The notes: a model not told the origin generated them from the sequence alone. A stretch of DNA of 64,000 nt from Thioclava indica (GCF_000714545.1 NZ_AUNB01000009.1:31040-95039); one strand, 5' to 3'. Numbered from the stretch's first letter, positions 1 to 9,969 are shown. Made by a program: numbers and translations.

Positions 1-2151
1 GATGAGCTGATGCGTCGCCTCGGGCTGTATGATGCGGCTGTGTCCTCGGTTTCGGCGCAAGATGATTACACCAAGGCGGCGCTTGAAGCTTATTCACGCG
101 GCATCAACCAGTGGATCGAGATCGTCAATAAAGGCGCGATGGGGCGTGGTGCCCCCGAGTTCTTCCTGTTTGACGCCAAGATCAGCTATTGGACGCCTGC
201 GGATTCGCTGGCGATCATGAAACTGATGGCGGTGCAAATGTCGAGCCAGTTGCAAAACGAGGTGCTGCGCGCGCGCGTGTCGATGCTGGGGCAAGGCTGG
301 GTGAACGATATTATGCCCGATGATCCCCAACAGGCCGTGGCCACCCTGCCCAGCTATGCCAGCCTGTTCCCGACCATGCCGCGCGGCATCCAGACCGCCA
401 GCAACGAAAGCGAAGGCCCGTTCTCGCCCTTCACGGAACGCGGGATGGCAGGGGCGTCAAATGCCTGGGCGGCAGCACCCGATCGCTCGGCGGCGGGGGG
501 CTCGCTTTTGGCCAATGACCCGCATCTGGGGCTGACGGCCCCCACGATCTGGTATCTGGCGCGGTTGCAGTTGCAAGGCGGTGGTGTGATTGGCGGCACG
601 ATACCGGGAATGCCGCTTGTACTATCGGGGCGCAACAAGGATCTGGGATGGGGGCTGACCTCGGCCTATGTCGATGATCAGGATCTTCATATCGAACAGC
701 TCGATCCCAAAGATCCCACGCAATATCGCACACCCGACGGGTTCAAGAAGTTCCGCTCCAAGCGCGTGATCATCAACGTCAAAGACGCCAAGCCCGTCAC
801 GATCACCCTGCGCTGGACCGACAATGGCCCGGTTCTGCCGGGCAGTCATTTTGATCTGGCCACGGTCACGCCGCCCAATTCGGTGGTCTCGCTGAATTGG
901 ACAGCGTTTGATCCGCATGACACCACGATGTCGGGCGCGATGGGTTTGATGCGGTCGCATTCGATCGCAGAGGCGCTCAAGGCGGCGGCCGAGATCGTGG
1001 CGCCCGCGCAAAACATCACCATGGCTGACAAGACCGGCGTGGCGCTGGTTACGGCCGGGCGCATTCCGCTGCGCGACCGCGCCAATGTCACGCAAGGTCG
1101 GATGCCCAGCCCCGGTTGGGAGGAAAAGAACCGCTGGAAGGGCTATCTGCCCTTCAAGGACAATCCGCAATTCATCGACCCCAAAGGCGGGATTGTGCTG
1201 AACACCAATAACAAGACGGTGGATCGCCCTTTCCCCTATAATGTCAGCTTTCACTGGGGCGATACGCAGCGCATCCAACGCCTAAGCAAACTGCTGGGCG
1301 AGCGCGAGGTGCATTCGCGCGACAGCTTTATCGCTGCCCAGCTTGATACCGTCAGCCCCGCCGCGCGCGGGTTGCTGCCGCTGGTGGGCGCGAACCTGTG
1401 GTTCACCGGCGATCCCGCTCCCGATGGCACGCCCGAACGCCAGCGCCAGCGCGCGTTGGAACTGCTGGCAAGCTGGGATGGCGAGATGTCTGAACACCTC
1501 CCCGAACCGCTGATCTATGCCGCCTGGATGCGCGAGTTGCAAACCCGGCTGATCCGCGACGAGCTGGGGCCGCTGGCCAAGCAATTCACTCATCTCGAGC
1601 CGGATTTCATCGAACGGGTGTTTCGCAATACCGATGGGGCAAGCCGCTGGTGCGACATCCTCCAATCTGCCCCGAAAGAGACCTGCACCGATATCGCGCG
1701 CCAGTCGCTGGACGCCGCGCTGCTGGATCTGAGCAAGAAATACGGGCCCAATGTCGAAAGCTGGCGCTGGGGCGATGTGCATATTGCCGAACAGGATCAT
1801 CCTGTCTTGGGCAAGGTCCCGGGGCTGAAATGGTTCGTCAATATCAGGCAATCGACCTCGGGGGGGGATTTCACCTTGATGCGTGGTAAAACGCGGGGCG
1901 GCGACGGGCCGGATGCCTTCGCCAATGTCCACGCGGCGGGCTATCGTGAAGTGCTCGATTTCGCCGATCCCGATTCTTCGGTGTTTATCATCTCAACCGG
2001 ACAATCGGGCCATCCGCTGAGCAGCCATTACGACGATCTGTCCGAACTCTGGCGCTCGGGCGATTATATCCCGATGTCACTGGACCCGGCGCTCGCGCGT
2101 GCGGCAGCGGTGGGGACCACGCATCTGATCCCGCAGGCGGCTAAGGAATAG
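1..2151 (+). CDS. Penicillin acylase family protein (5' end outside window)
   Basis: The reading frame is open from base 1, so the gene starts upstream; about 716 codons are visible. It is a penicillin-amidase (Ntn hydrolase, S45) family enzyme. Such proteins are exported, cut autocatalytically into alpha and beta chains, and hydrolyse amide bonds of penicillins, acyl-homoserine lactones or related acyl amides. The key evidence is GASNAW, whose Ser (codon 457-459) matches the beta-chain N-terminal nucleophile, followed by the NDPHLGL and PGMPLVLSGRN blocks typical of the family. The signal peptide and most of the alpha chain lie outside the window. The stop is TAG at 2149. Substrate cannot be predicted; acyl-homoserine lactone acylase is as likely as beta-lactam acylase. 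The family call is secure, the specificity is not. Confidence 0.9.
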   Translation, partial: DELMRRLGLYDAAVSSVSAQDDYTKAALEAYSRGINQWIEIVNKGAMGRGAPEFFLFDAKISYWTPADSLAIMKLMAVQMSSQLQNEVLRARVSMLGQGWVNDIMPDDPQQAVATLPSYASLFPTMPRGIQTASNESEGPFSPFTERGMAGASNAWAAAPDRSAAGGSLLANDPHLGLTAPTIWYLARLQLQGGGVIGGTIPGMPLVLSGRNKDLGWGLTSAYVDDQDLHIEQLDPKDPTQYRTPDGFKKFRSKRVIINVKDAKPVTITLRWTDNGPVLPGSHFDLATVTPPNSVVSLNWTAFDPHDTTMSGAMGLMRSHSIAEALKAAAEIVAPAQNITMADKTGVALVTAGRIPLRDRANVTQGRMPSPGWEEKNRWKGYLPFKDNPQFIDPKGGIVLNTNNKTVDRPFPYNVSFHWGDTQRIQRLSKLLGEREVHSRDSFIAAQLDTVSPAARGLLPLVGANLWFTGDPAPDGTPERQRQRALELLASWDGEMSEHLPEPLIYAAWMRELQTRLIRDELGPLAKQFTHLEPDFIERVFRNTDGASRWCDILQSAPKETCTDIARQSLDAALLDLSKKYGPNVESWRWGDVHIAEQDHPVLGKVPGLKWFVNIRQSTSGGDFTLMRGKTRGGDGPDAFANVHAAGYREVLDFADPDSSVFIISTGQSGHPLSSHYDDLSELWRSGDYIPMSLDPALARAAAVGTTHLIPQAAKE

Positions 2152-2298
2152 GTGGGTTGGGTGTGGTGATGTGGAGGTGGTTTGAATGGGGAGTCTATGA
2201 GGTAGTCGGGGCTGGGGAAAGCCGTTCAGCATAGGTTTTTTTGAGAGATCAGCATGCACTAATTTGCCCATTCAAATATTTAGTAGATGGCAGTCCAC

Positions 2299-2994
2299 TC
2301 AAGAAGATCTTTTAAAAAAGAAGGTACGAAAGATTATATTAGGGTACATGTTATTCACTTCACTTATGTTGAATTTTTCTAAGTAGGTGTGAGCATCTCT
2401 TGGCCCTTGGGATGCGGCAAACCTGTAGCTAAAATAAGCTGGTTGATCGGCATTAAAATTTTGAAACTCTTGTCTTAACGTTTTTTCAACATCTGAGCGG
2501 CTTATCTTAAGTGTTTGATCTAGCATCGGATTTTTTGATTGAAAATGAATGGCGCAGACCAACCGAGCGTAGGCACCTTCTGGTCATACTGCACTGTCGT
2601 CAGGTAAAACCATCATTTGGGAGCGAATGAAAATTTGTGTGTTGTTCTCACGTTCCAGCGCCTGACGTGAAGAAAGGCCGTACTGTGCGCAAGCAAGTGA
2701 ACCGGTGGTAGAGTCTTGTGGGTTAAGCTCGAAATTTCCTGTCATCACTCGAAAATATGGATCGTCGATCTCTAACGGAGAGGTCTCTAAAACGAGTTTA
2801 GGCTGAAAACCGGGAGCGATTTTTTGAATTTGTTCGATCACGCTATCAGCAGTCGGTCCGCTGTTACGCGCGATGTTGAAAATATCTGAAAATTGAATAG
2901 ACTTTGATTGCTGTGCCGAAGCAGTGCCGCCTGCGATCGTGGCGGATAACAGTGCCATAACAAGCTTGGACAAAGTGTTTTTTTCTAGCGACAA
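2299..2994 (-). pseudogene. Unknown exported protein gene split by an in-frame TGA
   Basis: One frame encodes a signal-peptide-like N-terminus (ALLSATIAGGTASAQQ) and about 136 residues, then TGA at 2586-2584, then continues in the same frame for another 95 codons to 2299 without any frameshift. The sequence on both sides reads like one protein of about 231 residues, and a TGG to TGA change is the simplest explanation. I do not recognise the family. The region is clearly AT-richer than its neighbours, suggesting recent acquisition. It could instead be two genes, since the second half has a possible TTG start at 2562, but no ribosome-binding site stands out there. It is called a pseudogene on the shared frame; a sequencing error is also possible. 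Confidence 0.55.
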
Positions 2995-3238
2995 ACATTT
3001 TATTATCTCGATTTAGTTAAAGAAGGTGCTACAATATTGCACCTTTACCTTACAGAAATTATGAAAGTTTGCAAAGCCTTCTAGTTCGTCACAAACCCTC
3101 ATTTTCGGAACATCCCAACACCACCCCGTTTGAGGCTGCCACAAACCCCGTTCAAAACTCAGACTTTTGTTGAAGGTTTCTGGCCCTTTCGAGATAGCCA
3201 CGGTCCACCCCATCCCATGCAACCCCAACCCTACAACC

Positions 3239-3271
3239 AAAAGGCCCCGAGAAAATTCGACGGGGCCTTCG
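3239..3271 (-). terminator. Rho-independent terminator of the DAHP synthase gene
   Basis: A 9-bp perfect stem (AAGGCCCCG at 3241-3249 with CGGGGCCTT at 3261-3269) and an 11-nt loop. Read on the minus strand the stem runs into TTTTGG. It sits just past the stop of the minus-strand DAHP synthase. The remaining 2995-3238 bases hold no convincing gene. Confidence 0.8.
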
Positions 3272-3292
3272 TAATACGGTGATCGCGGCACG

Positions 3293-4663
3293 TTACTGCG
3301 ACGCAGCTTTCGCCAGTTTCCGGCGGTCTTGCAGTTCTTCGGCCACCAAGAACGCCAGTTCCAGCGATTGCGAGGCGTTGAGGCGCGGGTCGCAGGCGGT
3401 GTGATAGCGCGAGGACAGATCCTCGTCGGTCACAGCGCGCACGCCGCCGGTACATTCGGTCACGTCCTTGCCCGTCATTTCGAAATGCACGCCGCCGGGG
3501 ATCGTGCCTTCGGCCTTGTGGATCGCAAAGAACTCGCGCACTTCGCGCAGCACGGAATCGAAGGGCCGCGTTTTGAAACCGCTCGCCGATTTGATCGTGT
3601 TGCCATGCATCGCATCGCAGGACCAAACGACATTGGCGCCCTCGGATTCAACTGTGCGGATAAGACGGGGCAGATGATCGCCCACCTTGCCCGCGCCGAA
3701 ACGCGCGATCAGGGTCAGGCGGCCTGCCTCGTTTTCCGGGTTCAGTTTTGCCATCAGCACCTTGAGGTCATCCTCGGTCGTGCTGGGGCCGCATTTCAGA
3801 CCGATCGGGTTTTGCACGCCACGGCAGAACTCGACATGCGCGCCGTCAGGCTGGCGCGTGCGATCACCGATCCACAGCATGTGACCGGTGCCTGCAACCG
3901 GCAGGCCGGTGGTGGAATCGATGCGGCAGAGCGCCTCTTCGTATTCCAGCAGCAGCGCCTCGTGGCTGGTGTAGAACTCGACCGCACCCAGCTCGTGCGC
4001 GGTTTCCGAGGTCACGCCAGCGGCACGCATAAATTCCATCGCCTCAGAGATCTGATCGGCGACCTTGCGGTATTTCTCGGCCTCTTCGGCATCAGCGAAG
4101 CCCGCGATCCAGCTTTGCACGCGGTGGATATCGGCAAAGCCCCCGGTCGAGAACGCACGCAGCAGGTTTAGCGAGGCCGCCGCCTGCGTGTAGGCCTGCA
4201 ACATCCGGTTCGGGTCGGGCTGGCGCGAGTCCATCGTGGCCTCGAAGCCGTTGATGATGTCGCCGCGATAGCTCGGGTATTCGACGCCGCCGATCATCTC
4301 GGTCGGGGCCGAGCGCGGCTTGGCAAACTGCCCCGCCATCCGGCCCACCTTGATCACCGGCACTTTCGCGCCCCAGGTCAGCACAACCGCCATTTGCAGC
4401 ATGACCTTGAACGTGTCGCGGATATTGTCGGCGGAGAACTCGCCAAAACTTTCGGCGCAATCCCCGCCTTGCAACAAGAATGCCTCGCCACGCGCGGCTT
4501 GCGCCAGATCCGCCCTGAGACGACGCGCCTCGCCGGCAAACACCAGCGGAGGCATGCGCGACAGGGTGCCCTCAACCGCGCTCAGAGCAGCGGCATCGGG
4601 ATAGTCGGGCATCTGAACCCGCGGTTTTGCGCGCCAGTCCGATTTGCTCCAACCCTTGACCAT
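3293..4663 (-). CDS. Class II 3-deoxy-7-phosphoheptulonate (DAHP) synthase
   Basis: This catalyses the first step of the shikimate pathway, condensing phosphoenolpyruvate and erythrose 4-phosphate to DAHP in the cytosol. The 456-residue length and the blocks [10 protein letters not shown] near the N-terminus, [20 protein letters not shown] and [15 protein letters not shown] are typical of the plant-like class II family, as opposed to the shorter AroF/G/H type. The start at 4663 (MVKGWSK) is preferred over the upstream in-frame ATG at 4696 because GGAGG lies 7-8 bases before it and family members begin here. The gene is monocistronic, followed by a strong terminator, and lies divergent from the GlxA-type regulator. 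Class II enzymes are often inhibited by aromatic amino acids, but that is not visible in the sequence. Confidence 0.95.
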   Translation of the reverse strand: MVKGWSKSDWRAKPRVQMPDYPDAAALSAVEGTLSRMPPLVFAGEARRLRADLAQAARGEAFLLQGGDCAESFGEFSADNIRDTFKVMLQMAVVLTWGAKVPVIKVGRMAGQFAKPRSAPTEMIGGVEYPSYRGDIINGFEATMDSRQPDPNRMLQAYTQAAASLNLLRAFSTGGFADIHRVQSWIAGFADAEEAEKYRKVADQISEAMEFMRAAGVTSETAHELGAVEFYTSHEALLLEYEEALCRIDSTTGLPVAGTGHMLWIGDRTRQPDGAHVEFCRGVQNPIGLKCGPSTTEDDLKVLMAKLNPENEAGRLTLIARFGAGKVGDHLPRLIRTVESEGANVVWSCDAMHGNTIKSASGFKTRPFDSVLREVREFFAIHKAEGTIPGGVHFEMTGKDVTECTGGVRAVTDEDLSSRYHTACDPRLNASQSLELAFLVAEELQDRRKLAKAASQ

Positions 4664-4839
4664 CTGATCCTCCAAAGCGTGTGTTTTTCTGTTCAAAGGC
4701 GCTTATAGCCGCGCGGTGCCACAAGGACAAACCCGAAAATGCGCGCGGGTAAACGCGCCCGGCAGATCAGACTCGCTCTTGCGGGCGGGCGAAGTTCCGG
4801 TGCACGCTGCAGACCAGACCCAAGATCCGAGACATCACC

Positions 4840-5910
4840 ATGCCCCAAGCCCCCTCTCGCCCGCATCGCCGCCCCGCTCCTTCGCAGGGCTCGATCCGGC
4901 TAGAGACGGACCGCAACAAGCGCAGCTTTGCGTTTCTGTTGCTGGATCGGTTCACGATGATGGCATTCGCCAGCGCGATCGAGCCGCTGCGGCTGGCCAA
5001 TCAGGTGTCGGGGCGCGACCTGTATGACTGGCAACTCGTCAGCGAAGGTCAACGCGATGTAACCTGTTCAAACGGCACGGTGTTTCGCACCGATATCGGG
5101 CTGGAGGAACTGGCGCGCGATTCCACGGTGCTGGTCTGTGGCGGCATTGATGTGGCCGAGGCGATCACCAAGCCGGTGCTGAACTGGTTGCGCCGCGAGG
5201 CAAGGCGCGGGGCGGCGATGGGCGGGCTTTGCACTGGGGCTTGGGCGCTGGCCGAGGCTGGGCTGCTGGACGGGCGGCGCACCACGATCCACTGGGAAAA
5301 CACCGATGCGTTCGGCGAGGATTTCCCCGATGTCGAATTAACGCGCAGCGTGTTTGTCATTGATGGCAACCGGCTAAGCACGGCGGGCGGCACGGCCTCG
5401 ATTGATCTGATGTTGCGCTTGATCGCGATAGATCACGGCGAGCAACTGGCCAATACCGTGGCCGATCAGATGATTCACTCCTCAATCCGCACGGATCGTG
5501 ATTCTCAACGTCTCTCGATTCCCACCCGCATCGGCGTGCGTCACCCCAAGCTTGCCCAGGTGATCGGACAGATGGAGAGCAATATCGAAGAGCCGATCAG
5601 CCCCGCCACGCTGGCCACCGAGGTCGGCATGTCGGCGCGCCAGTTGGAACGGCTGTTTCGCCGCTACCTCAACCGCTCTCCCAAGCGCTATTACATGGAG
5701 CTACGGCTGCAAAAAGCGCGCAATCTGCTGATGCAGACCGAGATGAGCGTGATCAACGTGGCAATGGCATGCGGTTTTGCCTCGCCCTCGCATTTCTCCA
5801 AATGCTACCGCGCGCATTACCAGACCACGCCCTACCGTGAACGCGGCACCTCGGGCGGTGGCGATCTGGGCGGTGGCGATCTGGGCACCGCGCCAGAGGC
5901 TGATCATTAG
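4840..5910 (+). CDS. GlxA family transcriptional regulator (DJ-1/PfpI + AraC HTH)
   Basis: A 356-residue two-domain regulator. Residues about 28-200 form a DJ-1/PfpI-like class I amidotransferase fold with the elbow Cys in GGLCTGAWALAEAG. Residues about 240-335 form an AraC-type double helix-turn-helix (ATEVGMSARQLERLFRR, then INVAMACGFASPSHFSKCYR). Relatives include GbdR and CdhR, activators of quaternary-amine catabolism, but the effector here is unknown. It lies about 200 bp upstream of, and co-directional with, the amino-acid type ABC importer, so it may control it; this is only inference from position. The C-terminus carries a small perfect repeat GGGDL-GGGDL encoded by a 15-bp tandem duplication near 5857-5886. 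No clear ribosome-binding site fixes the start; a later ATG is possible. Confidence 0.88.
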   Translation: MPQAPSRPHRRPAPSQGSIRLETDRNKRSFAFLLLDRFTMMAFASAIEPLRLANQVSGRDLYDWQLVSEGQRDVTCSNGTVFRTDIGLEELARDSTVLVCGGIDVAEAITKPVLNWLRREARRGAAMGGLCTGAWALAEAGLLDGRRTTIHWENTDAFGEDFPDVELTRSVFVIDGNRLSTAGGTASIDLMLRLIAIDHGEQLANTVADQMIHSSIRTDRDSQRLSIPTRIGVRHPKLAQVIGQMESNIEEPISPATLATEVGMSARQLERLFRRYLNRSPKRYYMELRLQKARNLLMQTEMSVINVAMACGFASPSHFSKCYRAHYQTTPYRERGTSGGGDLGGGDLGTAPEADH

Positions 5911-6106
5911 CGCACAGCGCAACGCGATCCCTGCGCTGACACCTCACAAAAATGCACAAATCCCCAAGTTGGCGTTACGACAGTGCGATTGGTGCTTGAC
6001 CTTTTGGTCCGAATTTCCATGACTTCACGCCATCCGTGGTGTTTCCTTTTACAAAACCGCGCACTAATCTCGCGCTAGAACGCGAGTTCAACATGGGAGT
6101 GAATAA

Positions 6107-7291
6107 ATGAAAAAAATTCTTCTGGCCTCTGCCGCCATCGCTTTTGGCGCAACGGGCGCTTATGCCGATGACGTGAAAATGGGTGTTCTGCTGGGCTTCA
6201 CCGGCCCGCTGGAATCACTTGCACCGGGCATGGCAAAAGGCGCCGAAATGGCGATCAAGGAAGTTTCGGAGTCCGGCAAGCTGCTGGGCGGAGATACCGT
6301 GACCCCGATTGAGGCCGACTCGACCTGCGTGGACGCAGCGGCCGCAACGGCTGCGGGCGAGACGCTTGTGACCTCGGATAAGGTGTCGGGTATCGTTGGC
6401 GCGATGTGTTCGGGTGCGACCACGGCTGTGTTGCAAAACGTCGCGATGGCCAATGGCATGGTGATGATCTCGCCCTCGGCGACCTCGCCTGCGCTGACCA
6501 CCCTGCCCGATGACGGGTTGTTCTTCCGCACCGCGCCCTCGGATGCACGTCAGGGCGACGTGATGGCGGACGAGATCCTTGAAAAAGGCATCAAATCGGT
6601 CGCCGTGACCTACACCAACAATGACTACGGCAAAGGTCTCGCCGATAGTTTTGAGAAAGCCTACGAAGCCAAAGGCGGCAAGGTCACGATTTCGGCAGCC
6701 CACGAAGATGGCAAGGGCGATTACTCGGCTGAAGTCGGCTCGCTGGCCTCGGCTGGTGGCGATGCGCTGGTGATTGCGGGCTATGTCGATCAGGGCGGCT
6801 CGGGCATTCTGCGCGGCGCACTTGATACTGGTGCGTTTAGCAAGTTCGTCTTCCCCGACGGGATGGTCAGTCAAACGCTGCAAGACAATTTCGGTTCTGA
6901 GATCAACGGCTCGTTCGGCCAGCTTCCCGATTCTGCGGGTCAGGGCATGCAAACCTATCTTGGCATGGCAAAAGCGGCTGGCTATGACGGGTCTTCGGCC
7001 TATTCGGGTGGCTCGTATGACGCGGCTGCGTTGATCATGCTGGCGATGGAAGCGGCCAATTCCACCGATCCCAAAGTCTATAAAGACAAGATCATGGACA
7101 TCGCCAACGGTCCGGGTGAGAAAATCTATCCCGGCGAGCTGGCCAAAGGTCTTGAGCTGATCAAAGAAGGCAAGCCGATCGATTACGAAGGCGCAACCGC
7201 CATCAAGCTGATCGGCAACGGCGAAGCTGCCGGCACCTTCCGCGAAATTGAGATCAAGGATGGTAAGATCGAAACGGTGAAATACCGCTGA
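6107..7291 (+). CDS. ABC transporter substrate-binding protein, branched-chain amino acid type
   Basis: This is the periplasmic ligand-binding protein of the importer encoded just downstream. Residues 1-20 are a classic Sec signal peptide ending in GAYA, and the mature protein begins with the VKMGVLLGFTGPLE strand typical of Leu/Ile/Val-binding type-I periplasmic folds (peripla_BP_6). The 394-residue length fits the family. A GGAG motif sits about 8 bases before the ATG. The gene is separated from livG by a strong hairpin at 7311-7336, which would allow more binding protein than permease to be made. The substrate is not certain: members of this family also bind short amides, urea or aromatic acids. 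Confidence 0.93.
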   Translation: MKKILLASAAIAFGATGAYADDVKMGVLLGFTGPLESLAPGMAKGAEMAIKEVSESGKLLGGDTVTPIEADSTCVDAAAATAAGETLVTSDKVSGIVGAMCSGATTAVLQNVAMANGMVMISPSATSPALTTLPDDGLFFRTAPSDARQGDVMADEILEKGIKSVAVTYTNNDYGKGLADSFEKAYEAKGGKVTISAAHEDGKGDYSAEVGSLASAGGDALVIAGYVDQGGSGILRGALDTGAFSKFVFPDGMVSQTLQDNFGSEINGSFGQLPDSAGQGMQTYLGMAKAAGYDGSSAYSGGSYDAAALIMLAMEAANSTDPKVYKDKIMDIANGPGEKIYPGELAKGLELIKEGKPIDYEGATAIKLIGNGEAAGTFREIEIKDGKIETVKYR

Positions 7292-7310
7292 TCGCCCACT
7301 CACACTAAAG

Positions 7311-7336
7311 CAGCCCGGAGCGATCCGGGCTGTTTT
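7311..7336 (+). terminator. Intra-operon terminator/attenuator after the binding-protein gene
   Basis: A 9-bp perfect stem (CAGCCCGGA at 7311-7319, TCCGGGCTG at 7324-7332) closed by a GCGA tetraloop and followed by TTTT. It lies between the binding-protein gene and livG. Partial read-through here would set the usual excess of binding protein over membrane subunits; that role is inferred. Confidence 0.8.
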
Positions 7337-7396
7337 CAATTATAACAATATCTTGCGGCACAATCTTAAGGTGACCGCACGACTTCAGGGGACCCC

Positions 7397-8257
7397 ATGA
7401 TCCGGGTTGAAAATCTCGTCAAATCCTTCGGCGGCTTTCGTGCCGTCGACGATGCTAGCCTATGTATCGAGACTGGCTCGATCACCGGCTTGATCGGCCC
7501 GAATGGTGCCGGAAAATCTACCCTTTTCAATGTGATAGCCGGGGTTCATGAACCTACCGCTGGCCGCGTCACGATGGATGGCGAGGATATTACCGGCCTC
7601 AAACCTCATGAGCTGTTTCACAAAGGGCTGCTGCGCACCTTTCAGATTGCGCATGAGTTCCCCTCGCTCACGGTGCGCGAGAACCTGATGATGGTGCCCC
7701 CCGATCAGCCTGGAGAGACGCTGTGGAACACTTGGTTCGGCCGGCGCAAGATCCGCGACTCTGAAGCAGAGCTTCTGAAGAAAGCCGACGAAGTGCTTGA
7801 TTTTCTGACGATTTCGCATCTGCGCGATGAAAAGGCGGGCAACCTGTCTGGCGGTCAGAAAAAGCTGCTCGAACTGGGACGCACGATGATGGTCGAGGCC
7901 AAGATCGTCTTTCTCGATGAGGTCGGCGCGGGTGTGAACCGCACGCTGCTGAATACGATTGGCGATGCGATTGTGCGCCTGAATAAGGAACGCGGCTATA
8001 CGTTCTGCGTCATCGAACACGACATGGATTTCATCGGCCGCCTGTGTGACCCGGTGATCGTGATGGCCGAGGGGCGCGTTCTCGCGCAAGGCTCTGCCGA
8101 TCACATCATGGAAAACGAGGCAGTGATCGAGGCCTATCTAGGCACCGGCCTCAAGAACAAGGTCAAGGCCGAGGAAGTCACCGAAGACGCCTTGCATGAA
8201 GATCACGGCGCCCAGCCCGGACTTGGCGATGAAGCAGGCAAAGGAACCGCGCAATGA
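7397..8257 (+). CDS. livG: ABC transporter ATP-binding protein LivG type
   Basis: One of the two ATPases of the branched-chain amino-acid type importer. Walker A GPNGAGKST is at residues 34-42, the ABC signature is LSGGQKKLLELG, Walker B is IVFLDEVGAG, and the switch histidine is in VIEHDMDFI, the LivG hallmark. At 286 residues it is longer than usual LivG (about 255) owing to a charged C-terminal tail after residue 255 rich in Glu, Asp and Lys. Walker B is followed by Val-Gly instead of the common Pro-Ala/Thr. The stop overlaps the livF start by 4 bp (ATGA), indicating translational coupling. Confidence 0.92.
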   Translation: MIRVENLVKSFGGFRAVDDASLCIETGSITGLIGPNGAGKSTLFNVIAGVHEPTAGRVTMDGEDITGLKPHELFHKGLLRTFQIAHEFPSLTVRENLMMVPPDQPGETLWNTWFGRRKIRDSEAELLKKADEVLDFLTISHLRDEKAGNLSGGQKKLLELGRTMMVEAKIVFLDEVGAGVNRTLLNTIGDAIVRLNKERGYTFCVIEHDMDFIGRLCDPVIVMAEGRVLAQGSADHIMENEAVIEAYLGTGLKNKVKAEEVTEDALHEDHGAQPGLGDEAGKGTAQ

Positions 8258-8958
8258 GCTATCTGGACGCGCGCGACATGACCGGCGGCTATGGCAAGGC
8301 CGATATCCTGAACAGCTGCACCCTGACCGTCGATAAAGGCGAAATCGCGGTGATCGTCGGCCCCAATGGCGCGGGCAAATCCACCGCGATGAAGGCCGTG
8401 TTCGGCATGCTGAACCTGCGCGAAGGCCGGGTCACGCTGGACGGGGTCGATATCACCGCGCTGAGCCCGCAGGACCGGGTGAAAAAGGGCATGGGGTTCG
8501 TGCCTCAGGTCAACAACGTGTTCCCGACGATGAGCGTTGAGGAAAACCTCGAAATGGGCGCGTTCATCCGCGACGATGATTTCAAGGTCGCGATGGAGCA
8601 GGTGTTTACCCTGTTCCCGATCCTCAAGGACAAGCGCCGCCAGAACGCGGGCGAGTTATCGGGCGGGCAGCGCCAGCAAGTCGCCGTCGGGCGCGCGCTG
8701 ATGACGCAGCCGAAACTGTTGATGCTTGATGAGCCGACCGCTGGCGTCAGCCCTATCGTGATGGACGAGCTGTTTGACCGCATCATCGAGGTTGCGCGCA
8801 CCGGCATCTCGATCTTGATGGTGGAGCAGAACGCCAGACAAGCCCTTGAGATTGCAGACAAAGGATATGTCCTCGTGCAAGGCGAAAACAAATATACCGA
8901 CACTGGCAAGGCCCTGATGGCCGACCCGGAAGTCCGGCGCACATTCTTGGGGGGCTGA
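8254..8958 (+). CDS. livF: ABC transporter ATP-binding protein LivF type
   Basis: The second ATPase subunit, 234 residues, the normal LivF length. It has Walker A GPNGAGKST near residue 36, signature LSGGQRQQVAVGRAL, Walker B LLMLDEPTAGVSP and the VEQNARQAL switch region characteristic of LivF. It starts inside the end of livG (ATGA overlap) and ends 3 bp before livH, so it belongs to one transcript with the other transporter genes. Confidence 0.93.
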   Translation: MSYLDARDMTGGYGKADILNSCTLTVDKGEIAVIVGPNGAGKSTAMKAVFGMLNLREGRVTLDGVDITALSPQDRVKKGMGFVPQVNNVFPTMSVEENLEMGAFIRDDDFKVAMEQVFTLFPILKDKRRQNAGELSGGQRQQVAVGRALMTQPKLLMLDEPTAGVSPIVMDELFDRIIEVARTGISILMVEQNARQALEIADKGYVLVQGENKYTDTGKALMADPEVRRTFLGG

Positions 8959-8961
8959 CTG

Positions 8962-9969
8962 ATGGATTTCCTTAACGCGCTGGTCGCGATTACCAATTAC
9001 GTCATCATTCCCGCCACGGCTTATGGCGCGCAGCTTGCGCTGGGGGCGCTTGGGGTCACGCTGGTTTACTCGATCCTGCGGTTTTCCAACTTTGCCCATG
9101 GCGACACGATGGCCTTTGGCACGGGCGTGGTCATTCTGATCACTTGGGGCTTTCAGGCGATGGGGATCAGCTTTGGCCCGCTGCCCACGGCGCTGCTGGC
9201 CCTGCCCTTTGGCATTGTCATTACCTCGGCGCTGATGCTGGGCACCGATAAGGTCGTTTACCAATATTACCGCAAGGTGAAGGCCGCACCGGTGGTGATG
9301 GTCATGGTCTCGGTCGGGGTGATGTTCATCATGAACGCGCTGACGCGGTTCCTGATCGGCGTGGATCAGATCAACTTCGCCGATGGTGCGCGCTTTGTAA
9401 TTAACGCGCGGCAATGGCGTGAGATGACGGGCATGTCCGAGCCGCTGACGCTGCGCTCAACGCAAGTCATCACCGTCGTCACCGCGATTTTGGTGGTCTG
9501 GGCGCTGTTCTGGTTTTTGGGGCGCACGCGCACGGGCAAATCCATGCGTGCGTTTTCCGATAACGAGGATCTAGCGCTGCTCTCGGGCATCGACCCCAAT
9601 CGCGTCGTTGCCGTGACCTGGATCATCACCGGAGCGCTCGCAACCATCGCAGGCACGCTGTATGGCTTGGATAAATCCTTCAAGGCGTTCACCTATTTCC
9701 AACTTCTGCTGCCGATCTTTGCCTCGGCTATCGTGGGCGGCATCGGCAATCCGGTGGGCGCAATCGCGGGTGGTTTCGTGATCTCGTTCTCCGAGGTCGG
9801 CCTGACCTATGCGTGGAAAAAGGTCGTCACCTATCTGATCCCGAACTGGGAGCCGGACGGTTTGGTTCAGCTTCTCTCTACCGATTACAAATACGCCGTC
9901 AGCTTTACCATCCTGATCCTCGTGCTGATCTTTAAACCGACCGGCCTGTTTAAGGGGAAAATCGTATGA
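8962..9969 (+). CDS. livH: Branched-chain amino acid type ABC permease LivH
   Basis: A 335-residue inner-membrane permease of the LivH class. It is mostly hydrophobic with about eight transmembrane segments. The block LVYSILRFSNFAHGDTMAFGT near residue 38 matches the conserved LivH N-terminal signature, and FASAIVGGIGNPVGAIAGG near residue 255 matches the conserved C-terminal region that contacts the ATPases. It starts 3 bp after livF and overlaps livM by 4 bp. It forms the translocation pathway with LivM. Confidence 0.92.
   Translation: MDFLNALVAITNYVIIPATAYGAQLALGALGVTLVYSILRFSNFAHGDTMAFGTGVVILITWGFQAMGISFGPLPTALLALPFGIVITSALMLGTDKVVYQYYRKVKAAPVVMVMVSVGVMFIMNALTRFLIGVDQINFADGARFVINARQWREMTGMSEPLTLRSTQVITVVTAILVVWALFWFLGRTRTGKSMRAFSDNEDLALLSGIDPNRVVAVTWIITGALATIAGTLYGLDKSFKAFTYFQLLLPIFASAIVGGIGNPVGAIAGGFVISFSEVGLTYAWKKVVTYLIPNWEPDGLVQLLSTDYKYAVSFTILILVLIFKPTGLFKGKIV

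Noticed and set aside
2584..2586. TGA as selenocysteine codon
   Set aside because: No SECIS-like hairpin was noticed just after it and no selenoprotein family resemblance; a nonsense change is simpler.
3013..3291. 92-codon minus frame upstream of the split gene
   Set aside because: It spans the DAHP synthase terminator, has no ribosome-binding site and does not look protein-like.
5999..6010. GACCTTTTGGTC palindrome upstream of the ABC binding-protein gene
   Set aside because: Could be an operator, but a single short palindrome without a second copy or known regulator motif is not enough.
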